From positions 62,001 to 126,000 of the forward strand of contig NZ_QBKQ01000002.1 in the NCBI RefSeq assembly GCF_003054225.1: a DNA stretch of 64,000 nt, written 5' to 3'. Under the pieces are notes generated by a model that saw only the letters and a program-made list of their open reading frames with translations, did not search any database and had not been told where the DNA came from. Source of the stretch: Christiangramia gaetbulicola. GTDB lineage: Bacteria > Bacteroidota > Bacteroidia > Flavobacteriales > Flavobacteriaceae. The translations under genes were made by a program, and so were the position numbers. Each line of letters opens with the position of its first letter. Positions within the stretch are counted from its first letter, which is position 1. This document shows, in pieces, positions 1-7,791 of the stretch.

Positions 1-1440
1 AACGGTAACTGAATAATTCCCTGGCGCAGTAACTTCAATAGAAGAAGTAGTTGCACCGGTATTCCATAAATAAGAAGCGTTAGCCTGAACATTAGATGAG
101 CTTGCATCCAGTTTGACACTAGTATTGGCACAAGTCAGTTCTTCATTTCCACTAATAACTGCTGTTACTTCAGTGATATCCTGAGTTACCTGAACAGAAT
201 CAGTATCTGAACATCCATTGTCACTGTCGGTAACAGTAACTGAATAATTTCCAGGTGCAGTTACTTCAATAGAAGAAGTAGTTGCCCCGTTATTCCATAA
301 GTAAGAGGCATTGGCCTGTACGTTAGATGAGCTAGCATCCAGTGTGATACTAGTGTTGGAACAAGTAAGTTCTTCGTTTCCAGTGATATTTGCTGTTACT
401 GGAGTAATGTCCTGAGTTACCTGAACTGAAGTAGTATCTGAACATCCATTATCACCATCGGTTACAGTTACATAGTAAGTCCCAGGAGTGCTAACTTTAA
501 GAGTTGCTGAAGTTCCTAACTGGTTACCAGCAGCGCTACCACTATTCCATGAATAAGACGCCGATCCCTGGAAAGTTGATCCGGAAGCATCTAAAGTAAT
601 TTCTGTATTCGCGCAAGTAAGTTCTTCGTTTCCGGTAATATCAGCAACCACTGCAGTAATGTCTTGAGTTACTTCCACAAAAGTAGAAGCGGAACATCCA
701 TTATCATTGTCTGTTACGGTTACATAATAAGTTCCCGGTGCACTAACCTTTAAGGTAGAAGAAGTTCCTACCTGAGCTCCATTAGCGCTAGCAGTATTCC
801 ATGAATAGGAGGCTGGTCCCTGGAAAGTTGACCCGGAAGCATCTAAAGTGATTTCTGTATTCGTACAAGTAAGTTCTTCGTTTCCGGTAATATCAGCAAC
901 CACTGCAGTGATGTCCTGAGTCACTTCCACAAAGGTAGAAGCAGAACATCCATTATCACTATCTGTTACGGTTACATAATACGTTCCCGGTGCGCTAACA
1001 TTTAAAGTAGCAGATGTTCCAACCTGGGCACCATCTGCGGTATTAGTATTCCATGAATATGAAGCTGTTCCCTGAACCGTTGATCCAGAAGCGTCTAAAG
1101 TAGTTTCAGTATTAGTACAGGTCAATTCCTCATTTCCGGTAATTGTAGCGGTTGGAGCATTTTTATCTTGAGAAACAATGATAGTATCAGAACTTGAACA
1201 ACCGTTATTAGAATCGGTTACAGTTAAGGTATATGATCCGGCAACCGTTACAATTGCATCTTCAGTAGATGCTGTATAGCTATCTGGCCCGCTCCATGAG
1301 TATGTAAGATTTGCGTTAGGATTATTAGAAGATCCAGATCCATCAAGGGTAATAGATGGATTCAAACATGTGATTTCTCTATTTCCACCTGCATTAGCTA
1401 TCGGTTTCAGGTCCTGACTAACTGTAAAAGTTTTTGATTT
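1..1440 (-). repeat. Tandem in-frame repeats of 231 and 252 bp
   Basis: The landmark GAACATCCATT (or a near variant) recurs at 209, 440, 692, 944 and 1196, giving spacings of 231, 252, 252 and 252 bp; base 1 aligns with base 232, so another 231-bp unit lies to the left. All spacings are multiples of three. The 252-bp units differ from the 231-bp units by a 7-residue insertion. Neighbouring 252-bp units are nearly identical over long stretches, which points to recent duplication or gene conversion. Confidence 0.9.
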
Positions 1441-2445
1441 TGTACATCCATACGTATCCTCGATAGTAACAGTATAAGAACCTGCCTCCAGATTTGTAAG
1501 ATCTTCAGTTGAAGAAGTAAATCCATTAGGTCCGGTCCAGTTTACTACGAAAGGTTGAGTGCCACCTGAGATGGCAATATCGATACTTCCTAAAGCTGAA
1601 GCATCGCAATTAATGTTTGTAACATCTCCTATAACATTTAATTCAGATGGGTTTTCTATCAGAACATCAAATGAACTAATGGTTCCTTGAGTATCTGTAA
1701 CTGTTAAAGTGGTGGTGAAATTCGAAGTGGTAGTGGTTGTAAAAGTTGGATTAGCTTGATTACTATCTGAGCTACCATTAGTAGTAAAGTCCCATGAAAA
1801 TGTATATGGTGCTTTCCCTCCGTTAGTAGTAGAAGAATAGTTAACTGTAGTTGTTCCATTTTCTCTACAAACACTATAATCGAATTGTACCGCTAGTGGA
1901 GCAGCAATAAAAGTATCAGTTCCAAACTCGCACTGGGACTTTCCATAAGAGCTACACTCGTAATTAGTTGCTGAAATTTTATTATCGAAAGTTGGATTCC
2001 AAACAATTAAAATATTTTCAAGTCTCAGCTCGGTTCCACATTCCCATTTAAATGGTCCATAAATTTTGCTTGATTGTGTACCGGCGTTAGCAGGCTTCAC
2101 TTCTCCAAGATAAACGTTCAAATCCTGGGCAACTCCATCTATAACCAAATCAGCAAAAACTCTGGTTTGGTATATAGAGCTATTGGCGTTTGACGTATAA
2201 TTTAAATAAACAGAAGCAGTTTCTAACACACCTGATTGGCAAGAAACAGTATTTATAGGTGTTCCATTTTCATCTACTAATGTTAAATAAACATCGTCTA
2301 ACGTGAAGTTATTAGATGGACAATTCCATCGAGTAGTTCCGGTTGGATTTTTACAATCCCTTAGATCGGGAGTGGAAGTCTGTGCATTAATTCCAATTGA
2401 AAGGAACAAAGCAGCAAAAAATGAAATAGTAGTTTTCCAAATCAT
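1..2445 (-). CDS. Secreted SprB/PKD-like repeat adhesin, N-terminal 815 residues (3' end beyond window)
   Basis: The minus strand is open without a stop from an ATG at 2445 to base 1, so the gene is cut by the window edge. A signal peptide opens it (hydrophobic core, then Ala-Gln at about residue 23). Residues ~25-260 form a unique Cys-containing head, followed by a PKD-like stretch and one classic SprB-type repeat (about 1400-1650, ending in SYTVTIEDTYGC). Below 1440 come Ig/PKD-like units of 77 or 84 residues, each with the pattern GNEELTC ... SYxWN ... VTVTDxDNGC. Every unit carries one LTC and one NGC cysteine, suggesting a disulfide per unit. This architecture is known from Bacteroidetes gliding adhesins (SprB) and type IX-secreted giant proteins; function as a surface adhesin and T9SS export are inferred, since the C-terminus is not visible. 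Confidence 0.85.
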   Translation of the reverse strand, partial: MIWKTTISFFAALFLSIGINAQTSTPDLRDCKNPTGTTRWNCPSNNFTLDDVYLTLVDENGTPINTVSCQSGVLETASVYLNYTSNANSSIYQTRVFADLVIDGVAQDLNVYLGEVKPANAGTQSSKIYGPFKWECGTELRLENILIVWNPTFDNKISATNYECSSYGKSQCEFGTDTFIAAPLAVQFDYSVCRENGTTTVNYSSTTNGGKAPYTFSWDFTTNGSSDSNQANPTFTTTTTSNFTTTLTVTDTQGTISSFDVLIENPSELNVIGDVTNINCDASALGSIDIAISGGTQPFVVNWTGPNGFTSSTEDLTNLEAGSYTVTIEDTYGCTKSKTFTVSQDLKPIANAGGNREITCLNPSITLDGSGSSNNPNANLTYSWSGPDSYTASTEDAIVTVAGSYTLTVTDSNNGCSSSDTIIVSQDKNAPTATITGNEELTCTNTETTLDASGSTVQGTASYSWNTNTADGAQVGTSATLNVSAPGTYYVTVTDSDNGCSASTFVEVTQDITAVVADITGNEELTCTNTEITLDASGSTFQGPASYSWNTASANGAQVGTSSTLKVSAPGTYYVTVTDNDNGCSASTFVEVTQDITAVVADITGNEELTCANTEITLDASGSTFQGSASYSWNSGSAAGNQLGTSATLKVSTPGTYYVTVTDGDNGCSDTTSVQVTQDITPVTANITGNEELTCSNTSITLDASSSNVQANASYLWNNGATTSSIEVTAPGNYSVTVTDSDNGCSDTDSVQVTQDITEVTAVISGNEELTCANTSVKLDASSSNVQANASYLWNTGATTSSIEVTAPGNYSVTV

Positions 2446-3063
2446 ATCAATAATGTTTAGAATTATCAAATTTGTTAATATCGGTGTTAGCGATAGTTTC
2501 AATAATTTCAATAGTTTGACTTTCAGAGAAAATCAATTACATCTGATTTGGGGCGTTCAGTGTGAAAAAACTTAAGGGTCAAAAATACACCGGGTAATCT
2601 TGAGGAATTACCTATAGAAGTGTGGGGGGTGACTCTATTGTGGTGTAATTCTGCTGTAAAACTATTACAACTAATTCGTTAAAGAAGTCTAAATGAAAAT
2701 TTTTAGATATAACGGGGAATATATTCGGTAAAATGCATAATTTTTATTTCTGTCCCCCTTCAAAAAGTATAGATTTCGAGTAGAAATTGTAGGAATTTTG
2801 TAGGAAGACTCTAAAAATAATAGGGGAAAACCCTCAAAAATTGATCAAAAAAGCCAATTTAAATCCCTGTAAACATGTGATTTAAGTGAATAGATTTTGT
2901 AGTCTTTCCAGCTTATTTTGAAAGTGAATTCTGTAAATTTTCAACAAGCCAAATTCCGTTTAACGGTATTAACTGTTATAGACCTGAAAAGCCTCTTAAT
3001 TCAATTAAAAACATTTCAGCCTTGTTTAATAATCTTGTAAATTGCATGAAACTTTCCAAAGAA
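2446..3063. other. Intergenic region between divergent adhesin and pdxH
   Basis: About 620 bases, strongly AT-rich, with no convincing coding potential on either strand. It holds the candidate adhesin promoter and the GGTAAT/ATTACC palindrome. No perfect TAnnTTTG box was found for the rightward pdxH operon, and no RNA gene is recognisable. Confidence 0.6.
2580..2587 (-). promoter_or_regulatory. Candidate -7 promoter box of the repeat adhesin
   Basis: Reverse strand reads TATTTTTG, a perfect match to the Bacteroidetes -7 box TAnnTTTG, 135 bases upstream of the start codon. No clear -33 TTTG is seen. A short inverted repeat GGTAAT-N8-ATTACC (2593-2612) lies where the -33 region would be. Confidence 0.4.
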
Positions 3064-3711
3064 ATGCAGAAGGACCTTAAAGACTATCGTAAATCATATG
3101 AAAAAGGAGAACTAAAGAAGTCTGATATACCTAAAGACCCTTTAGAATTATTTGAATCATGGTTTCATCTGGCCGATGAATCTGAAACCGTAGAGGAAGC
3201 AAATGCTATGAATATCTCTACCGTGGGAAAAGACATGATCCCTTTATCCAGGATTGTACTTCTTAAAAGTTATAGTAAAGAAGGCTTTACTTTTTTCACC
3301 AATTATGATTCTCAAAAAGGGAAAGCTTTGAGCCAGAATGCAAATTGTTGTATCTCTTTTTTCTGGCCTGCGTTAGAAAAGCAGATCATTATCCAGGGAG
3401 TTGCTTCGAAAATACCCGAGAAAGAATCTGAAGAATATTTTCACAGCCGTCCCCGTGGCAGTCAATTAGGTGCAAAAGCTTCAGATCAAAGCTCTCCGAT
3501 TCCTTCCAGGGAATACTTGGAGTCAAAACTCAGTAACCTGGATGAAAAGTATAAGAATAGTGAAGTTCCGAAACCTGAGAACTGGGGAGGATATATTATC
3601 AAGCCCTTTAAATATGAATTCTGGCAGGGACGTAAAAGCAGGTTGCATGACAGGATCCTATTCACGATCGAATCTGATGATAACTGGAAAATTGAAAGAC
3701 TAGCACCTTAA
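3064..3711 (+). CDS. pdxH: Pyridoxine/pyridoxamine 5'-phosphate oxidase
   Basis: FMN-dependent enzyme oxidising pyridoxine 5'-phosphate or pyridoxamine 5'-phosphate to PLP, the last step of vitamin B6 synthesis and salvage. The 215-residue protein shows family marks: an FMN-binding RIVLLK segment with FFTNYDSQKGKAL, then SRPRGSQLGAKAS, and the C-terminal block WQGRKSRLHDR ending IERLAP. Start chosen at 3064 because other flavobacterial PdxH proteins begin just before the DYRKSYEKGEL segment; an in-frame ATG at 3046 would add six residues. It stops 3 bases before the SixA-like gene, so it probably heads the same transcript. Confidence 0.95.
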   Translation: MQKDLKDYRKSYEKGELKKSDIPKDPLELFESWFHLADESETVEEANAMNISTVGKDMIPLSRIVLLKSYSKEGFTFFTNYDSQKGKALSQNANCCISFFWPALEKQIIIQGVASKIPEKESEEYFHSRPRGSQLGAKASDQSSPIPSREYLESKLSNLDEKYKNSEVPKPENWGGYIIKPFKYEFWQGRKSRLHDRILFTIESDDNWKIERLAP

Positions 3712-3714
3712 GAT

Positions 3715-4200
3715 ATGAAAAGATTAATCTTAGTAAGACACGGTAAATCCTCATGGGAAAATGATCTGCCAGACCATAAACGACCTTTAAAGAAAAGAGG
3801 TTATAAGGATGCAGAAGTTGTGCTGAATGCTTTTCAGAACTTCTACGAACCCGGCGCTCTTTTCTGGAGTAGTTATGCGGTTAGAGCTCATGAAACCGCA
3901 AAAATGTTCAAGGAAAGGTTGAATGTTCCCGATAAAGATTTTGTAGTGAAAGAGGATCTGTATACCTTCAACCAAAATGAACTTTTGTCGGTAATTAGAT
4001 CATGCAAGGATGATATAGAGCGGTTATTTGTATTTGGCCATAACCCGGCCATGACCATACTTGTGAACTCCCTGGGTGATAAGAAACTGGATAATCTTCC
4101 AACTACCGGCTTATGTGTAATAGACTTCGAGGAGAATTCCTGGGAGGATATTCGAAAAGGCAAAACAATTCTAACTTTATTGCCTAAAAATCTTCGATAG
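3715..4200 (+). CDS. sixA: SixA-type histidine phosphatase
   Basis: 161-residue single-domain member of the histidine phosphatase (phosphoglycerate mutase-like) superfamily. The catalytic RHG triad is at residues 8-10 (LVRHGKSSW) and the second catalytic histidine is in FGHNP near residue 108. E. coli SixA dephosphorylates phosphohistidine in phosphorelay or PTS proteins; the true target here is unknown. It sits between pdxH (3-base gap) and ppk1 (6-base gap). Because PPK1 works through a phosphohistidine, a link to polyphosphate metabolism is possible but only an inference from context. Confidence 0.85.
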   Translation: MKRLILVRHGKSSWENDLPDHKRPLKKRGYKDAEVVLNAFQNFYEPGALFWSSYAVRAHETAKMFKERLNVPDKDFVVKEDLYTFNQNELLSVIRSCKDDIERLFVFGHNPAMTILVNSLGDKKLDNLPTTGLCVIDFEENSWEDIRKGKTILTLLPKNLR

Positions 4201-4206
4201 TACTTT

Positions 4207-6309
4207 ATGGCCGAAAAACGTTATATAAACAGAGAATTAAGCTGGCTGTCTTTTAATGCCAGAGTTTTACAGGAAGCCGCAGATGAAACGGTGCCGCTTA
4301 TTGAAAGATTAAGATTCCTGGGTATTTTTTCTAATAACCTGGATGAGTTCTTTAAGGTGAGGTACGCTACAGTTAAACGTATCGATCTTGCTGGAAAAGC
4401 AGGGAAAAAGGTTCTCGGCGGAATAAAAGCGAATAAATTACTCGAAGAGATCACCAAAATTGTTATCGATCAACAATCTGAAAGTCTGAAGATCCTGGAT
4501 GATATCCAGACTCAGTTGAAATCTCATAATATCCATATTATAAATGAGGACGAGGTAACCCGGAATCAAAAAGAATTCATTAAGAATTTTTTCCTTAGTA
4601 AAGTAAGTCCGGCGCTGGTAACGATAATTTTGAACGACCTGCCGGAGATGCCATCACTGAAAGATAGCGCCGCCTATCTCGCCGTGAAAATGGTCATGGC
4701 CGAAGAAACCGAAGCCTCTCAGGGAATTTCAAAGATCATTAAAAAGACTACTAAGGAAAAGAGATTTGTTCTTATTGAGATCCCGCGGAATATAGAAAGA
4801 TTCGTGGTACTTCCCGAGGAGAATGGAAAACAGTATGTTATTCTTCTTGATGACCTTATCAGGTATAACCTGAATACGATATTCAATATCTTCAAATATG
4901 AAAGCCTTTCGGCTCATATGATCAAGATCACCAGGGATGCCGAGCTTGACCTGGATAGTGATCTAAGTAAGAGTTTTATCGAGAAGATCTCAGACAGCGT
5001 AAAAGACAGGATCAAAGGTGATCCTGTTAGATTCGTTTACGATAAAAATATAGATAGCGATACCCTGACCTATCTAATGAATAAGATGGGCATCGATGCT
5101 ACAGATAGTATTATTCCTGGTGGGCGTTATCATAATAGAAGGGATTATATGGATTTCCCAAGCCTGGGAGGACCACAGCTACAATATGAAGTCAGGGAGC
5201 CTTTGCCTATACCGGGATTAATATTGCAGACGAGTGTATTAAAAGGTATCTCAGATAAGGATTATTTACTTTACACTCCATATCAAAGCTTTGCCTACGT
5301 GGTGAAATTTTTACGCGAAGCCGCACTAGATCCTAAAGTAAAGACCATTAAGATCACTATCTACAGGCTGGCTAAAATCTCTCACATCGCCAGTTCACTT
5401 ATTAACGCGGTTAAAAATGGTAAAAAAGTAACCGTGCAGATAGAACTAAGGGCAAGATTCGACGAGGTTGCTAATATCAGGTATGCAGAGCAAATGCAGG
5501 AAGAAGGAGTGAATCTTATTTTCGGCGTTCCCGGACTAAAAGTACATTGTAAAACCTGTGTGATCGAAAGGGAAGAAGAAGGAAAATTAAAGAGGTATGG
5601 ATTTATTAGTACCGGTAACTTTAATGAGAGTACTTCCAGGGTGTATACAGATTATACCTTGTTCACTGCAGATCCAGAGATCCTGAAGGAGGTGAACATG
5701 GTATTTGATTTCTTCGAAACGAACTACAAGGTAAATAAATACAAGCATCTTATCGTGTCGCCACATTATACCAGAAATGTGATCTATAATCTTATTCAAA
5801 ATGAGATCGATAACGCCAAAAATGGAAAACCTTCTGGCATCAGACTCAAACTGAACAGCCTCTCTGATAACGGTGTTATAGAAAAACTATATAACGCCAG
5901 TAAGGCAGGGGTGAAGATCAAGCTTATTGTAAGAGGTATTTGTTGTCTTGTCCCAGGCGTTCCGGGCTTAAGTGAAAATATAGAGGCCATCAGCATCGTA
6001 GATAAATTCCTGGAGCATCCACGTATTTTCATATTTGAAAACAATACAGAGACTAAGGTTTATATTTCTTCCGCAGATTTCATGACCCGAAACCTGGATC
6101 AGAGAGTAGAGATCTCATGTCCTATTTATGATAAGGATATTAAGCAGGAACTCATAGAAACATTTGAGATCAGCTGGAGTGATAATGTAAAAGCAAGGAA
6201 TCACTGCAGGGGAATGGAAAATCCTTACCGGGAAAGTAAGGGACCAAAAGTACGGTCTCAGTTCGCATTATATGACTATTATTTAAGAAAAACAGACATT
6301 CAGGAGTAA
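4207..6309 (+). CDS. ppk1: Polyphosphate kinase 1
   Basis: Reversible synthesis of inorganic polyphosphate from ATP. The 700-residue protein has the full PPK1 layout: N-terminal domain with YINRELSWLSFNARVL, head domain, and two phospholipase-D-like C-terminal domains. The autophosphorylated histidine corresponds to His447 in GLKVHCK, followed by ISTGNFNESTSRVYTDY; a second conserved histidine lies in FLEHPRIFIFEN. Length is normal for the family (~690). The stop overlaps the ppx start by one base (TAATG), so synthesis and degradation enzymes are translationally coupled. Confidence 0.97.
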   Translation: MAEKRYINRELSWLSFNARVLQEAADETVPLIERLRFLGIFSNNLDEFFKVRYATVKRIDLAGKAGKKVLGGIKANKLLEEITKIVIDQQSESLKILDDIQTQLKSHNIHIINEDEVTRNQKEFIKNFFLSKVSPALVTIILNDLPEMPSLKDSAAYLAVKMVMAEETEASQGISKIIKKTTKEKRFVLIEIPRNIERFVVLPEENGKQYVILLDDLIRYNLNTIFNIFKYESLSAHMIKITRDAELDLDSDLSKSFIEKISDSVKDRIKGDPVRFVYDKNIDSDTLTYLMNKMGIDATDSIIPGGRYHNRRDYMDFPSLGGPQLQYEVREPLPIPGLILQTSVLKGISDKDYLLYTPYQSFAYVVKFLREAALDPKVKTIKITIYRLAKISHIASSLINAVKNGKKVTVQIELRARFDEVANIRYAEQMQEEGVNLIFGVPGLKVHCKTCVIEREEEGKLKRYGFISTGNFNESTSRVYTDYTLFTADPEILKEVNMVFDFFETNYKVNKYKHLIVSPHYTRNVIYNLIQNEIDNAKNGKPSGIRLKLNSLSDNGVIEKLYNASKAGVKIKLIVRGICCLVPGVPGLSENIEAISIVDKFLEHPRIFIFENNTETKVYISSADFMTRNLDQRVEISCPIYDKDIKQELIETFEISWSDNVKARNHCRGMENPYRESKGPKVRSQFALYDYYLRKTDIQE

Positions 6310-7211
6310 TGATAAAGCAAAGAACATACGCAGCTATAGATATTGGGTCTAATGCCGTAAGGCTTTTGATTTCAACTATCACCGAGAAGGAAGGTATGGA
6401 AACGAACTTCAGAAAGACCTCTCTGGTACGGGTGCCGATCAGGCTTGGTGCAGATGTTTTCTTAAAGCAAAAAGTTTCAGAAAAGAATAGGGCGAGAGTA
6501 ATAGATACCATGCAGGCTTTTAATTTATTGATGAAGTCTCATGGAGTTGAAAAGTATAAGGCTTATGCTACTTCAGCAATGCGGGAAGCAAAGAATGCTG
6601 TTGAAATTGCCAGAACGGTAAAAGAAAAAACGGGTATTGAGATCGAGGTTATAGATGGTAGTCATGAAGCTGCAATAATTGCGGTAACAGATCTGCATGC
6701 GCTCATTCAGAATGATTGCAATTACCTGTATGTGGATGTTGGAGGGGGAAGTACCGAATATACTATGTACAGCAATGGTAAAACGATCGCATCAAGATCT
6801 TTTAAAGTTGGTACGGTAAGAATGATGGAAGACCTGGTTGAACATAAAACCTGGGAAGAAATGCAGGATTGGGTAAAACAAACCACAAAGGATTATAATG
6901 ATATAGACCTGATAGGATCTGGTGGAAACATTAATAATATTTTCAAGACCAGCGGTAAAAAAGAAGGTAAACCTTTAAGCCTTAAGTATCTTAAAGATTA
7001 CGACGAAAAACTGAATTCTTACACTTACGAAGAAAGGATCACTGAACTGGATCTTAAAAATGACCGTGCAGATGTAATTATCCCGGCTTCGAAGATCTAT
7101 GTGAATTCTATGAAGTGGGCTAAAGCGAACTGGATCTATGTACCAAAGATCGGTCTGGCAGATGGTATCATTAAATCACTTTACAACGAATCTAAAAGAA
7201 AGAAATCCTAA
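6309..7211 (+). CDS. ppx: Exopolyphosphatase, Ppx/GppA family (short form)
   Basis: ASKHA-fold phosphatase that removes terminal phosphates from polyphosphate or converts pppGpp to ppGpp. Motifs: AAIDIGSNAVRLLI near residue 8 and VDVGGGSTEYTM near residue 142, both nucleotide/phosphate binding. At 300 residues it has only the two ASKHA domains; the C-terminal HD region of the ~510-residue E. coli enzyme is absent, as is common in Bacteroidetes. Start overlaps the ppk1 stop by one base. The last 4 bases overlap the convergent miaE stop. Substrate preference cannot be told from sequence. Confidence 0.92.
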   Translation: MIKQRTYAAIDIGSNAVRLLISTITEKEGMETNFRKTSLVRVPIRLGADVFLKQKVSEKNRARVIDTMQAFNLLMKSHGVEKYKAYATSAMREAKNAVEIARTVKEKTGIEIEVIDGSHEAAIIAVTDLHALIQNDCNYLYVDVGGGSTEYTMYSNGKTIASRSFKVGTVRMMEDLVEHKTWEEMQDWVKQTTKDYNDIDLIGSGGNINNIFKTSGKKEGKPLSLKYLKDYDEKLNSYTYEERITELDLKNDRADVIIPASKIYVNSMKWAKANWIYVPKIGLADGIIKSLYNESKRKKS

Positions 7212-7789
7212 CCGTGGATACTTTCTTTAGTTCCCAGGTCTTTCATTACCTGGGCTTCAAACTCTAGAAGATCCTGCCATTTCTGGTCTACAATCTCTCT
7301 CTCGCCGTATTTTCGAGCGAATTTAAGGAACATGGTGTAATGATTTGCTTCGCTTACCATAAGATCCCTGTAAAATTTAGCAAGTTCCTGGTCTTCCAGT
7401 TGTTCTGAAAGCAGCCTGAACCTTTCACAGCTTCTTGCTTCTATAAGTCCGGCTATAAGCAAACGGTGGATTAGCTGCGTAGCCCTGCTACCGCCTTTAG
7501 GAAAAAACTCCCTTAATTTAATTACGTACTCATCTTTTCGATCCCATCCCATGGTAAAGCCCATTTTAAGGATGCGGTCATGCACCATTTTAAAATGGCC
7601 CATTTCTTCTCTGGCCAGGGCGGTCATCGCGGTTACCAGTTCAGAATATTCAGGATAGGTAACTATAAGAGAAATTGCGGTAGATGCAGCTTTTTGCTCG
7701 CAATAAGCGTGGTCTACGAGAATTTCTTCAATATTTTTTTCAGCGATATCGGCCCATCTCGGGTCTGTGGGTAATTTGAGTCCTAACAT
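7208..7789 (-). CDS. miaE: tRNA-(ms2io6A)-hydroxylase-like di-iron protein
   Basis: 193-residue ferritin-like four-helix protein matching MiaE, a non-haem di-iron monooxygenase that hydroxylates the isopentenyl group of ms2i6A37 in tRNA. Carboxylate/His metal ligands are visible in order: VDHAYCEQKAA, LAREEMGHF, GLIEARSCERF and SEANHYTMF (ExxH pairs typical of ferritin-like sites). The hydroxylase activity is assigned from family membership. It starts 2 bases after the dnaX stop, so both genes are likely one transcript. Confidence 0.9.
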   Translation of the reverse strand: MLGLKLPTDPRWADIAEKNIEEILVDHAYCEQKAASTAISLIVTYPEYSELVTAMTALAREEMGHFKMVHDRILKMGFTMGWDRKDEYVIKLREFFPKGGSRATQLIHRLLIAGLIEARSCERFRLLSEQLEDQELAKFYRDLMVSEANHYTMFLKFARKYGEREIVDQKWQDLLEFEAQVMKDLGTKESIHG

Positions 7790-7791
7790 AA

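Noticed and set aside
1-1440. Regular repeats that could suggest a CRISPR array
   Set aside because: Units are 231-252 bp, in frame within one open reading frame, and encode protein domains; no short palindromic repeats with unique spacers.
2303-2575. Plus-strand frame opposite the adhesin signal peptide
   Set aside because: The minus-strand frame carries a clear signal peptide and is continuous with the repeats.
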